Assembly: GCF_002887815.1 (NCBI RefSeq)
Contig: NZ_PDHO01000002.1
Span: forward strand, 1-64,000
Source: Mycobacterium sp. ENV421
GTDB lineage: Bacteria > Actinomycetota > Actinomycetes > Mycobacteriales > Mycobacteriaceae
DNA length: 64,000 nt
Reading direction: 5' to 3'
In this document: piece by piece, positions 14,514 to 22,164 of the stretch
Layout of the letters: each line of letters opens with the position of its first letter
How positions within the stretch are numbered: the stretch's first letter is position 1
Translations under genes and position numbers: made by a program
The notes under the pieces: generated by a model
Database searches by the model: none
What the model was told of the DNA's origin: nothing
The model's input: only the letters and a program-made list of their open reading frames with translations

Positions 14514-14690
14514 TTAGCCAGCCTTGACCGCGAGCACAGGTTTCGGGCATTCCATCAGCACTTGTTGCGCGACGCTGCCGAGCAGCAGTTTGCCAACAGG
14601 GTTGCGGTGCCGCAGGCCGATTACCAGTAGCTCGGCATCGGGGTGCTCCATCGCCTGCAGCAGTGCGTCGGAACTCCTCCGGATGCTTGG
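14514..14690 (-). pseudogene. Universal stress protein, C-terminal fragment
   Basis: The minus-strand frame ending in tandem TAA codons (14511-14516) reads [20 protein letters not shown], then [19 protein letters not shown] and [12 protein letters not shown]. This is the C-terminal ATP-binding half of a UspA domain, with the G-x2-x-G-x9-GS pattern ([15 protein letters not shown]). Upstream, the sequence carries on in another frame ([20 protein letters not shown]), so a frameshift or junction has occurred near 14685. A response-regulator fragment of opposite orientation abuts at about 14740. No intact start exists. Confidence 0.7.
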
Positions 14691-14739
14691 ACAGCCTCTT
14701 CTCGGTGATGTAGCTCAGGAACGTGGGCAGCTCGACGCC

Positions 14740-15278
14740 GCCCGAACCGAGCGCCCGGATCTGATCCTGCTCGACGTCTACCTCCCCGACATGACGGGCC
14801 TGCAGGTGCTGCAGACGTTGCGCGCCGAAGGTGACCCGGTGCGCGTCATCATGATCACTGCCGCACGCGAATTGGACACCGTCAGCGGAGCTCTCGACGG
14901 CGGTGCCGCCGACTATCTGATCAAGCCGTTCGAGTTCGACCAGCTGAGAACCAAATTGGCGGCATTCGCCGCCCGCGCCGATGCGCTGGGCGCAGACCGT
15001 GGCATCGACCAGAGTTTCGTCGACACTCTGGTCGGACATTCCCCCGCATCCGGCGACTCAGCACCGATGCCCAAAGAGCTGGGAGCCGAGACCGCGCGAC
15101 TGGTCCTCGCGCGGTCCGCGGGGCCGGCGAGCTGTCGGCAGCCGAATGCGCTGACCTGGTGGGCATCTCCAGGGTCAGCGCGCGCCGCCACCTCGAACAC
15201 TTCCTGACCACCGGTGCGGTCGGACTGCGATTGCAGTACGGGGCCGGGCGCCCTGAGCGTCGCTATCACGCGGTGTAA
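14740..15278 (+). pseudogene. Response regulator (receiver + HTH), 5'-truncated and frameshifted
   Basis: From 14740 the frame gives [20 protein letters not shown] with the phosphorylatable Asp, then the conserved Thr in MITAARE and the Lys in LIKPFEF. The first 40 or so residues of the receiver domain are missing. Around 15101-15111 one base appears to have been lost. In the next frame the protein continues AVRGAGELSAAECADLVGIS and RVSARRHLEHFLTTGAVGL to a TAA at 15276-15278, a DNA-binding domain like that of DctR/CitT-type regulators. Both lesions make it non-functional. The missing 5' end was replaced by the oppositely oriented Usp fragment, a clear recombination junction. Confidence 0.75.
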
Positions 15279-15325
15279 TTCTTCAGCGCGCGCCCGGGCC
15301 GGGCTGCTGGCATGATCTGTCGCTT

Positions 15326-16360
15326 ATGGCAGTGCACCACCTCCCGGCGACCGCGCAGTCGGTGCAGTGGGGCTTCTTCGACCCACGGCAGGCTCCGGCA
15401 CTGACCGTCGAATCCGGCGACCTGGTGACGATCGAGACGCTGACCCATCACGCCGGCGACGCACCCGATCTGCTGATGGACGAGCGCATTTCGCGGGTGT
15501 TCGCCGAGGTCGACGACCGCGGGCCGGGACCGCACATCCTCACCGGGCCGATCGCGGTCAGCGGCGCCCGACCAGGTGATGTGCTGCAGGTCGACATCCT
15601 GGAGGCCACCCCGCGCCTGCCGTACGGATCCAACCTGGCCGGCCACTGGGGCTACCTCTACGACGAGATCCCCGTCGAGCGGGTCACCATCTATGAACTC
15701 GGTGTCAACGCGCTGCAGGGACGGGCGCTGTTCGGCTACGACTGGACGGCGACCCCGCTGGCCAACGAGCCGGGCACGATCGTGGCGCCCGACCCCGCGA
15801 GCCGCGAGCCTGCGCTGCCGGGAGTCGTGGTTCCGCTGCGACCGCACTTCGGCACCATGGGTGTGGCACCGGCGGATCCGGTGCGTGTCTCCTCGGTGCC
15901 GCCGGGCGACCACGGCGGCAACGTGGACAACTGGCGCATCGGCGCAGGCGGCCGGATGTACTACCCCGTCCAGGTGCCCGGCGCGCTGCTCTCGGTCGGC
16001 GACCCGCATGTCTCGCAGGGCGACGGTGAAGTCAGCGGTACCGCGCTGGAGTCATCGCTGAACGGGTTGCTGCGCTTGACGATTCGCCGTGATCTGCCGT
16101 TCACCGTGCCGGTTCTGGAAACCGCCACCGAGCTGCTGGTGCACGGCTTCGGAGACAGCCTGGACGCGGCGATGAAATGCGCGACGCTGCGCACTCTGCA
16201 GCTGCTGCGTTGTCACTTCGGGTTGTCGCGGGCCGACGCGTACTCGTTCATGTCGGTGGCGGTGGACTTCACCGTGACTCAGGTGGTCGACCAGCGTCAG
16301 GGCGTGCACGGCCGAATCGACAAGCGATGCTTCCCGCGGTGGCAGAATCCCGCTGCATGA
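15326..16360 (+). CDS. Acetamidase/formamidase family protein
   Basis: A 344-residue FmdA/AmdA-family amidohydrolase, which hydrolyses short amides to acid and ammonia. Family features visible are an N-terminal sandwich with ESGDLVTIETLTHHAGD, the segment GPHILTGPIAVSGARPGDVL (about residues 72-91), the PLRPHFGTMGVAP block (about 172-184), PPGDHGGNVDNW (about 191-202) and LLSVGDPHVSQGDGE (about 220-234), where metal and active-site residues lie. The length is slightly short of the usual 400. Its TGA overlaps the ATG of the RidA gene. Association with a deaminase-type RidA suggests nitrogen scavenging. Confidence 0.88.
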   Translation: MAVHHLPATAQSVQWGFFDPRQAPALTVESGDLVTIETLTHHAGDAPDLLMDERISRVFAEVDDRGPGPHILTGPIAVSGARPGDVLQVDILEATPRLPYGSNLAGHWGYLYDEIPVERVTIYELGVNALQGRALFGYDWTATPLANEPGTIVAPDPASREPALPGVVVPLRPHFGTMGVAPADPVRVSSVPPGDHGGNVDNWRIGAGGRMYYPVQVPGALLSVGDPHVSQGDGEVSGTALESSLNGLLRLTIRRDLPFTVPVLETATELLVHGFGDSLDAAMKCATLRTLQLLRCHFGLSRADAYSFMSVAVDFTVTQVVDQRQGVHGRIDKRCFPRWQNPAA

Positions 16361-16761
16361 CCGGTATTCGGGCGTTCACGTTCACCCCGGCCGACGGTGT
16401 CCCGCCCGCGGTGGCGCCATTCGCCCACGCGACGACCGCAGGCCAGACCCTCTACGTCACCGGCCAGATGCCGACCGACACCAGCGGCACGGTGGTCGGT
16501 GCGGATGTCGCGTCGCAGACCGATCAGGTGCTGACCAATCTGCTGCGCGTCACCGAGCTGTGTGGCGGCGGCCTGGCCGACGTGGTCTCGGTGCGGGCGT
16601 TTCTGCTCGACTGGGACGACTACGCCGATTTCAACGCCGCCTACGCACCGTGGTTCCCCGACCGGCTGCCGAGCCGAACCTGCGTCGGCACGACCGGTCT
16701 GGCCGTGGGTGCCCGCGTCGAGATCGACTGGGTGTGCTGGCGCGACGACGGCTGGAGCTGA
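16357..16761 (+). CDS. RidA/YjgF-family enamine/imine deaminase
   Basis: A 134-residue member of the RidA family, small trimeric proteins that hydrolyse reactive enamines or imines formed by PLP enzymes. Motifs include PFAHATTAGQTLYVTGQMP (about residues 21-39) and DVASQTDQVLTNLLRV, followed by the DVVSVRAFLLDWDDYADFN region typical of the fold. The terminal block SRTCVGTTGLAVGARVEID replaces the canonical PARxxxxVxxLPxGAxVEIE. The conserved Arg that anchors the carboxylate is probably the one in SRTCVG, so binding may differ from canonical RidA. It overlaps the formamidase gene by 4 bp and is translationally coupled. Confidence 0.85.
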   Translation: MTGIRAFTFTPADGVPPAVAPFAHATTAGQTLYVTGQMPTDTSGTVVGADVASQTDQVLTNLLRVTELCGGGLADVVSVRAFLLDWDDYADFNAAYAPWFPDRLPSRTCVGTTGLAVGARVEIDWVCWRDDGWS

Positions 16762-16831
16762 GTTCTAGGCCTGATCCCGCCCAGCGAGAATTGCCGTCCG
16801 GGACCGCCGCCGAGCATTAAAGTGCCTGGAC

Positions 16832-18100
16832 ATGGCGACGCGGTCAGCACTGGAGACCCTGAACCTCGACGACCTCACCGACCCCGTGCTGACCGAAACC
16901 CAGCGCCAAATCCTCGACTACACCGAGTCGCAGCACATCACCTTCGATATCGACGAGATGCTCGCCGAAGCGGTGCAGCAGGCCGGCAGTGATGATCTGG
17001 CCGACGGCGACGGTTTCGCCGACCGGTTGGCCGCCCACGTGGCGGCCATCGAGTCCGACACCGGGCTACGCCAGCTGATCCGAAGCAGTCTGCGCGCCAG
17101 AGTGATTCGCAAGCTTCGCAATCGGCTGTCGCTGACCGACCTGCTCAAGCGCTACCCGGAGATCGAATCCATCCCGATCGAGCGGCCACTGATCGTGGTC
17201 GGCATGCCCCGCTCGGGCACCACCCACCTGGTCAACCTGATCGCCCAAGACCGGCGCCGGCGGGCCCTGCCGTACTGGGAGGCCGAGGACCCGATTCCGA
17301 CGCTCGGGCAGGGACCCGACGTGTTCGGTGTCGATCCCCGCTACACCCGGGTCAAGGCCGAGCACGAGGCGCTGATGGCCAGCACGCCGTACGTCGCGGC
17401 GATGCACGACAGGTTCCCCGAGGCCATCGAGGAGGAGGTGGAACTGCTCGACCTCGACATGGCCGGCTACGTCCTCGAGTGGCACGCTCGCGTGCCGGGC
17501 TGGCGCGACTTCTACCTCGGCCTGGACCACGTCCGTCACTACGGTTACCTGAAGAAGATCCTGCAGGCGCTGACGTTCCTGCGCGGCCCGCGCACGTGGG
17601 TGCTGAAGTCGCCGCAACATGCCGAGCAGCTCGGTCCGCTGATGACCACTTTTCCCGATGCCACCGTCGCCTTCACCCATCGCGACCCCGTCGCGGTGAT
17701 CCAGTCGGCGATCACGATGATGGCGTACTCGGATCGGTTGCGCCGCACCAGCATCGACCCGGACTGGCTGGTCGACTACTGGACTGACCGGATCCACCGC
17801 CTGCTGACCGCCTGCGTGCGGGACCGGGATCTGGTGGCTGCCGACCGCAGCGTCGACATCAGCTTCCATCACCTCAACGGCAACGAGATGCCGGTACTCA
17901 CCTCGTTCTACGAGCAAGCCGGGATCGACATCCCGCCCAAAGTGGCCACCCGATTCCTGGCCTACATCGACGACAACCGTCGCGGCGCCAAGGGGCGCAT
18001 CCCCTACGACCTGCGACGACACTTCGGTGTCGAGCCCGATGACATGCGGTCACGGTTCGCGTTCTACTTCGACCGCTTCGACGTCCGCCCCGAGATCTGA
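16832..18100 (+). CDS. Sulfotransferase family protein
   Basis: A 422-residue PAPS-dependent sulfotransferase-like protein of the large mycobacterial Stf family. The 5'-phosphosulfate loop VVGMPRSGTTHLVNL lies at about residues 123-137. The 3'-phosphate motif is FTHRDPVAVIQSAITMM (about 284-300). WVLKSPQHAEQLGPL provides the central helix. The N-terminal 110 residues are helical and typical of this subfamily. Such enzymes sulfate lipids, sterols or glycans, but the acceptor here is unknown. It is 9 bp upstream of an alkylsulfatase-like hydrolase, so sulfate addition and removal may be linked. Confidence 0.85.
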   Translation: MATRSALETLNLDDLTDPVLTETQRQILDYTESQHITFDIDEMLAEAVQQAGSDDLADGDGFADRLAAHVAAIESDTGLRQLIRSSLRARVIRKLRNRLSLTDLLKRYPEIESIPIERPLIVVGMPRSGTTHLVNLIAQDRRRRALPYWEAEDPIPTLGQGPDVFGVDPRYTRVKAEHEALMASTPYVAAMHDRFPEAIEEEVELLDLDMAGYVLEWHARVPGWRDFYLGLDHVRHYGYLKKILQALTFLRGPRTWVLKSPQHAEQLGPLMTTFPDATVAFTHRDPVAVIQSAITMMAYSDRLRRTSIDPDWLVDYWTDRIHRLLTACVRDRDLVAADRSVDISFHHLNGNEMPVLTSFYEQAGIDIPPKVATRFLAYIDDNRRGAKGRIPYDLRRHFGVEPDDMRSRFAFYFDRFDVRPEI

Positions 18101-18109
18101 AGGAACTCA

Positions 18110-19351
18110 GTGGAACCCCTGTACCGCAGCCGGCCCGGCGCCGACGCCATGGCTCCTGCCGCCGCCGAACACGCCGAGGAAGTCGCCCCCGGGATCTGGT
18201 GCTCGCCCGGACTGACCAACGCCTACCTGCTCACCACCTCCGAGGGCCGGGTGGTCGTCAACACCGGGATGGGATTCGAAGCCCCGGTGCACCGCGCGGT
18301 CTTCGACGCCGTCGACTCGTCGCCGGTGCGCTACATCCTGATCACCCAGGGCCACTACGACCACGTCGGCGGGCTGGACACCCTGCGTGACCCGGATACC
18401 ACGGTTGTGGCACAGGCGAATTGGGAGCAATGGCGCGACGACAATGAGCGGCTGCTGCCCTACCGGGCCAATCGCAGCGCGTTCGCGTTCTCCGACCGAC
18501 TGGCCGGCGGTATCGCCAAGATCCAGCAGCGCTTCGGCACAAAGCTGCCGCCGCAGAGCGCCGGGTGCGCCGACATCGTGGTCGACGACCGGTTGTCGCT
18601 GACCGTCGGAGACCGCCGCCTCGAACTGATCGCCACTCCCGGTGGGGAAACCACCGACTCGTTGGTGATCTGGCTACCCGATGAGCGGGTCTGCCTGTGC
18701 AGCAACACCTTCGGACCCATCTTCGGCCACATCCCCAATCTGGTCACCATCCGCGGCGACCGCTATCGGGATGCGCTGACCGTGATCGACACCATCGAAC
18801 GGGTTCGGTCACTGCGCCCCGAGGTGCTGCTCACCGGACACTTCGACCCCATCCGCGGGGCCGACCTGATCGACGCCGAGCTGACCCGGCTGCGCGATGC
18901 CGTGCAGTACCTGCACGACGAGACGGTGGCCGGGATGAACGCCGGTAAAGACGTCCGGACGCTGATGCGCGAGATCACGCTGCCCGACCACCTGGAGGTC
19001 GGCCAGGGCTACGGCAAGGTGGCCTGGGATGTGCGGGCGATCTGGGAGAACTACTCCGGGTGGTTCCATCACCGGTCGACCACCGAGCTGTACCCGATCG
19101 GAACCGAGGCCGTCAGCGCGGACCTGGTGGAACTCGCCGGCGCCGAGGCCCTGACCGCCCGGGCCCGGCGCCACCTCGCCGATGGCCGCCCACTGGAAGC
19201 CATCCACCTCGCCGAAGTCGTCACCACCACCGCGCCCGATGACGCCGCGGCGCGGGCGGTGCTCAAGGACGCCCATGAGCGGCTGCTGGCCGACAGCGTC
19301 AACTTCTGGGAAAGCGCCTGGCTGACCAAGCAGATCGAAAGGTACACATGA
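18110..19351 (+). CDS. Metallo-beta-lactamase-fold protein, alkylsulfatase-like
   Basis: A 413-residue protein beginning with GTG after AAGGAACTCA. The N-terminal two-thirds is a metallo-beta-lactamase fold. The usual THxHxDH motif appears as TQGHYDHVGG, with the first His replaced by Gln80 while His82, Asp84 and His85 remain. Further features are TPGGETTDSL, a CSNTFGPIFGHIPNL segment and LLTGHFDPIRG. The C-terminal part (about 255-410) looks like the dimerisation domain of SdsA1-type alkylsulfatases (LHDETVAGMNAGKD, WENYSGWFHH). Loss of one zinc ligand may mean a mononuclear site or altered activity. It overlaps the SDR gene by 4 bp. Confidence 0.75.
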   Translation: MEPLYRSRPGADAMAPAAAEHAEEVAPGIWCSPGLTNAYLLTTSEGRVVVNTGMGFEAPVHRAVFDAVDSSPVRYILITQGHYDHVGGLDTLRDPDTTVVAQANWEQWRDDNERLLPYRANRSAFAFSDRLAGGIAKIQQRFGTKLPPQSAGCADIVVDDRLSLTVGDRRLELIATPGGETTDSLVIWLPDERVCLCSNTFGPIFGHIPNLVTIRGDRYRDALTVIDTIERVRSLRPEVLLTGHFDPIRGADLIDAELTRLRDAVQYLHDETVAGMNAGKDVRTLMREITLPDHLEVGQGYGKVAWDVRAIWENYSGWFHHRSTTELYPIGTEAVSADLVELAGAEALTARARRHLADGRPLEAIHLAEVVTTTAPDDAAARAVLKDAHERLLADSVNFWESAWLTKQIERYT

Positions 19352-20097
19352 CCGCCCAGCTGAGCTTCGACTTCACCGGGACCCGGGCACTGGTCACCGG
19401 GGCGACCAGCGGCATCGGTCACGCTGTGGCCGTGCTGCTGCGCGACGCCGGCGCGACAGTCACCGTGACGGGCACCAGGCCCGGTGCCGGCGACTACGAC
19501 ACCGACCTGTCCGGGATGACCTATCGGCAACTTGTGCTCACCGACAATGCATCCATTGACAGCCTGGCCGAGAGCATCTCGTCGCTCGATGTGCTGGTGA
19601 ACAACGCCGGCGCCAACTTCCCGGGCGGCCTGGACGAATCCACCCCCGACGGGTTCGCCGCCTCCGTCGCACTCAACCTCACCGGGCCCTACCGGCTCAC
19701 CGTCGGGCTGCGCCGCGCGCTCACGGCGTCGACCGCGGCGGGAGGCGCGAGCGTGGTCAACCTCGCCTCGATGTCGGCGTTGCGTGCGGTCACGATGGTC
19801 CCCGGTTATGGTGCGGCCAAGTCGGGGATCGTCAACATCACCCGCAACCTGGCGGTCAAGTGGGCCAAGTACGGCATCCGCGTCAACGCGATCGCGCCGG
19901 GCACCATCGAGACCGCCATGACCGAGCCGATGCATGCCGTCCCGGAGATCATGGCGACCGAGATCGCCCACATCCCGGCCGGGCGGATGGGCCGGGTCGA
20001 CGAGGTCGCACCGGCCATTGCGTTCCTGTGCACGGCGCAGAGCAGCTACATCAACGGCGCGGTGCTGGTCGTCGACGGCGCCTCGGACTGCGTGTAG
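19348..20097 (+). CDS. Short-chain dehydrogenase/reductase (SDR)
   Basis: A 249-residue classical SDR using NAD(P)H. The cofactor loop is TGATSGIGHAVAV (about residues 17-29, TGxxxGIG). NNAG (about 89-92) stabilises the central sheet. The catalytic tetrad is Asn (VALNLTG), Ser (NLASMSALR), Tyr and Lys (GYGAAKSGI). The Tyr motif reads YGAAK, so it is intact. Its C-terminus has the FabG-like AQSSYINGAVLVVDG. The substrate is an unknown alcohol or ketone. It is translationally coupled to the alkylsulfatase-like gene, so it may oxidise the alcohol released by that enzyme. Confidence 0.9.
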   Translation: MTAQLSFDFTGTRALVTGATSGIGHAVAVLLRDAGATVTVTGTRPGAGDYDTDLSGMTYRQLVLTDNASIDSLAESISSLDVLVNNAGANFPGGLDESTPDGFAASVALNLTGPYRLTVGLRRALTASTAAGGASVVNLASMSALRAVTMVPGYGAAKSGIVNITRNLAVKWAKYGIRVNAIAPGTIETAMTEPMHAVPEIMATEIAHIPAGRMGRVDEVAPAIAFLCTAQSSYINGAVLVVDGASDCV

Positions 20098-20117
20098 CCG
20101 CACCCCTGCCGTACCGT

Positions 20118-20837
20118 ATGCGGGTGCCCCGTCAGGTCCTGTTCATCTACAACGATCCGATCGCGCCCGAAGCGCTGCTCGGCGAGACGTTCACCGAACT
20201 CGGTTTCGACGTCGACACATTCGAGGTCGTCCCGGCGGAGCGAGCCGGCGACCCCACCGTAGACGTGACCTTCCCCGACCCCACCGGCTACGACGTGATC
20301 GTTCCGTTGGGCTCACGGTGGGCGGTATATGACGAACGGCTGCCGTGGGTGGCCGGTGAGATCGACGTCGTGCGACGGGCTGTCGACTCCGGTGTCGGGG
20401 TGCTCGGAGTGTGCTTCGGCGGTCAGCTGGTGGCGACCGCGCTGGGCGGTTCGGTGCAGCGCTCCCCCGATCCCGAGATCGGCTGGCATCAGGTGCGCAG
20501 CAGCGACCCCGAACTGGTGCCCGACGCCGGGCCGTGGTTCCAGTGGCATTTCGACCGCTTCACCGCCCCGCCAGGGTCCACCGTGGTCGCCCAGAATAGC
20601 CGCGCCACACAGGCTTTCGTACACGGACCGGCTCTCGGTCTGCAGTTCCACCCCGAACTCGACCACAAGCTGCTGGAGTTGTGGATCGACGATGACCGCA
20701 CCCGCGGCGGCGGGGATCTGACCCGGCTCGGGCTGCGCGCCGAGGACCTGCGCGCCGACACCACCACCCATGTCGACGATGCCGCGCGACGGCTCAGGCA
20801 GCTGGTGCGCGGATTCGTCGCGAAGGTGGCTCGCTGA
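20118..20837 (+). CDS. Class I glutamine-amidotransferase-like protein
   Basis: A 239-residue stand-alone GATase1 domain. The nucleophile elbow is GVCFGGQLVATALGG (Cys at about residue 97), and the catalytic His and Glu are in LQFHPELDHK (about 176-185), so the triad is complete. MRVPRQVLFIYNDP begins the first strand. A GTG two codons later is an alternative start. There is no synthetase domain, so it could be a GMP-synthetase-like glutaminase paralogue or a gamma-glutamyl hydrolase such as those removing glutamate from gamma-glutamyl-polyamines. It is 20 bp behind the SDR gene, within the same operon. Confidence 0.82.
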   Translation: MRVPRQVLFIYNDPIAPEALLGETFTELGFDVDTFEVVPAERAGDPTVDVTFPDPTGYDVIVPLGSRWAVYDERLPWVAGEIDVVRRAVDSGVGVLGVCFGGQLVATALGGSVQRSPDPEIGWHQVRSSDPELVPDAGPWFQWHFDRFTAPPGSTVVAQNSRATQAFVHGPALGLQFHPELDHKLLELWIDDDRTRGGGDLTRLGLRAEDLRADTTTHVDDAARRLRQLVRGFVAKVAR

Positions 20838-20842
20838 CTGCC

Positions 20843-22066
20843 ATGACGGCAGTCCGGTCCACCCTCGCGGCCGCGTTGGCAGCATTGCTGGTGCCGACCG
20901 CCTGCGGGTCGCCGGCCACCCCGAGTGCGCCACACCCGTCGCCTCACGCCGCGGCAATCACAACAATCGTGCGCGACACGATGGCGCAGGCGCATCTGAG
21001 GGCGGCGTTGGTGCGGGTCACCGTGGACGGCAAGGAGGTGCTGACCCGGGCAGACGGTGAATCGATGACCGGTGTGCCCGCCACGACCGCAATGCACTTC
21101 CGCAACGGTGCTGTGGCGATCTCGTATGTGGCAACCCTGCTGCTGCGGCTCGTTGACGAAAAGAAGGTCGCCCTCTCCGACAAGCTCTCCCGATGGCTGC
21201 CAGAAGTACCCCACTCCGATCAGGTGACCCTGGGTCAACTCGCCCAGATGACCTCCGGCTACGTCGACTACGTCATCGGCAACGGGCCGATGAACGCCGA
21301 GCTGTACCGCAACCCGTTCCGGCAGTGGACGACCCATGAGCTGCTGAGCTACGCCGTAGACAAGCCGTTGCTCTACGAACCGGGCACGAACTGGAACTAT
21401 GCCCATACCAACTATGTGCTGCTCGGACTCGCTCTGGAAAAAGCGACCGGCCAGGCCATGCCGACGCTGTTGAGCCAGAAGGTGCTCGGCCCTCTCGGGC
21501 TGAAGAATACGTCGAATTCGTTCACACCGAACATCCCCGATCCGGTGCTTCATGCGTTCTCCTCGGAGCGACGCGCTGCCCTTGGCATCCCGGCCGGCAC
21601 GCCGTTCTACGAGGAATCCACGTTCTGGAATCCGTCCTGGACGATCACCCATGGCGCAATCCAGACCACCGATATCTACGACTTGGCCGCCACCGCCGAG
21701 GGCATCGGTTCGGGACGCCTGCTCTCGCATGAGTCGTACCAACGAATGATCTCGCCACAGCTGCGCGGGAAGACCACTGCGTTATCGGGCTGCGCCACGT
21801 GCGCGGTCCAAAATGACGTGTACACCTACGGGCTGGGAATCGTCGTCTCCGGGAGCTGGTTGTTGCAGAACCCGCTGTTCTCGGGTTACGCCGCTGCGGA
21901 GGGCTACCTGCCGAGCCGGAACATAGCGATCGCCGTGGCGGTGACCTACGACCAGGATGCGTTCGATGCGTCGGGCGACTACACCAACGCCGCCGACACG
22001 CTGTTCCGCAAGATCGGTGCGGAAATGGCTCCCGACGACGCCCCACCCCTGCCGCCTGCGAAATAG
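20843..22066 (+). CDS. Beta-lactamase-fold (class C-like) exported protein lacking catalytic motifs
   Basis: A 407-residue exported protein. The N-terminus (ALAALLVPTACGS) is a signal sequence with a possible but weak lipobox at Cys21. The remainder has the serine-hydrolase fold (VATLLLRLVDEKKVALSDKL, LAQMTSGYVDY, NYVLLGLALEKATGQ). At the SxxK position it reads A90-V-A-I93. The YxN motif reads YAH. The HxG/KTG strand reads AAEG before YLPSRN. All three catalytic elements are therefore gone while the scaffold is kept. It is similar in plan to mycobacterial LpqK-type proteins. It is probably a binding protein, not an enzyme. It lies 5 bp behind the amidotransferase gene. Confidence 0.75.
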   Translation: MTAVRSTLAAALAALLVPTACGSPATPSAPHPSPHAAAITTIVRDTMAQAHLRAALVRVTVDGKEVLTRADGESMTGVPATTAMHFRNGAVAISYVATLLLRLVDEKKVALSDKLSRWLPEVPHSDQVTLGQLAQMTSGYVDYVIGNGPMNAELYRNPFRQWTTHELLSYAVDKPLLYEPGTNWNYAHTNYVLLGLALEKATGQAMPTLLSQKVLGPLGLKNTSNSFTPNIPDPVLHAFSSERRAALGIPAGTPFYEESTFWNPSWTITHGAIQTTDIYDLAATAEGIGSGRLLSHESYQRMISPQLRGKTTALSGCATCAVQNDVYTYGLGIVVSGSWLLQNPLFSGYAAAEGYLPSRNIAIAVAVTYDQDAFDASGDYTNAADTLFRKIGAEMAPDDAPPLPPAK

Positions 22067-22164
22067 GTCCGCGCCGGCGATTACATGGTCAGCCCGGTGT
22101 GGGCCGACTGCCAACAGGCAACCGTTCACCCAACCGCAACCTGGAGTGACTAGCGTCCCAGACC

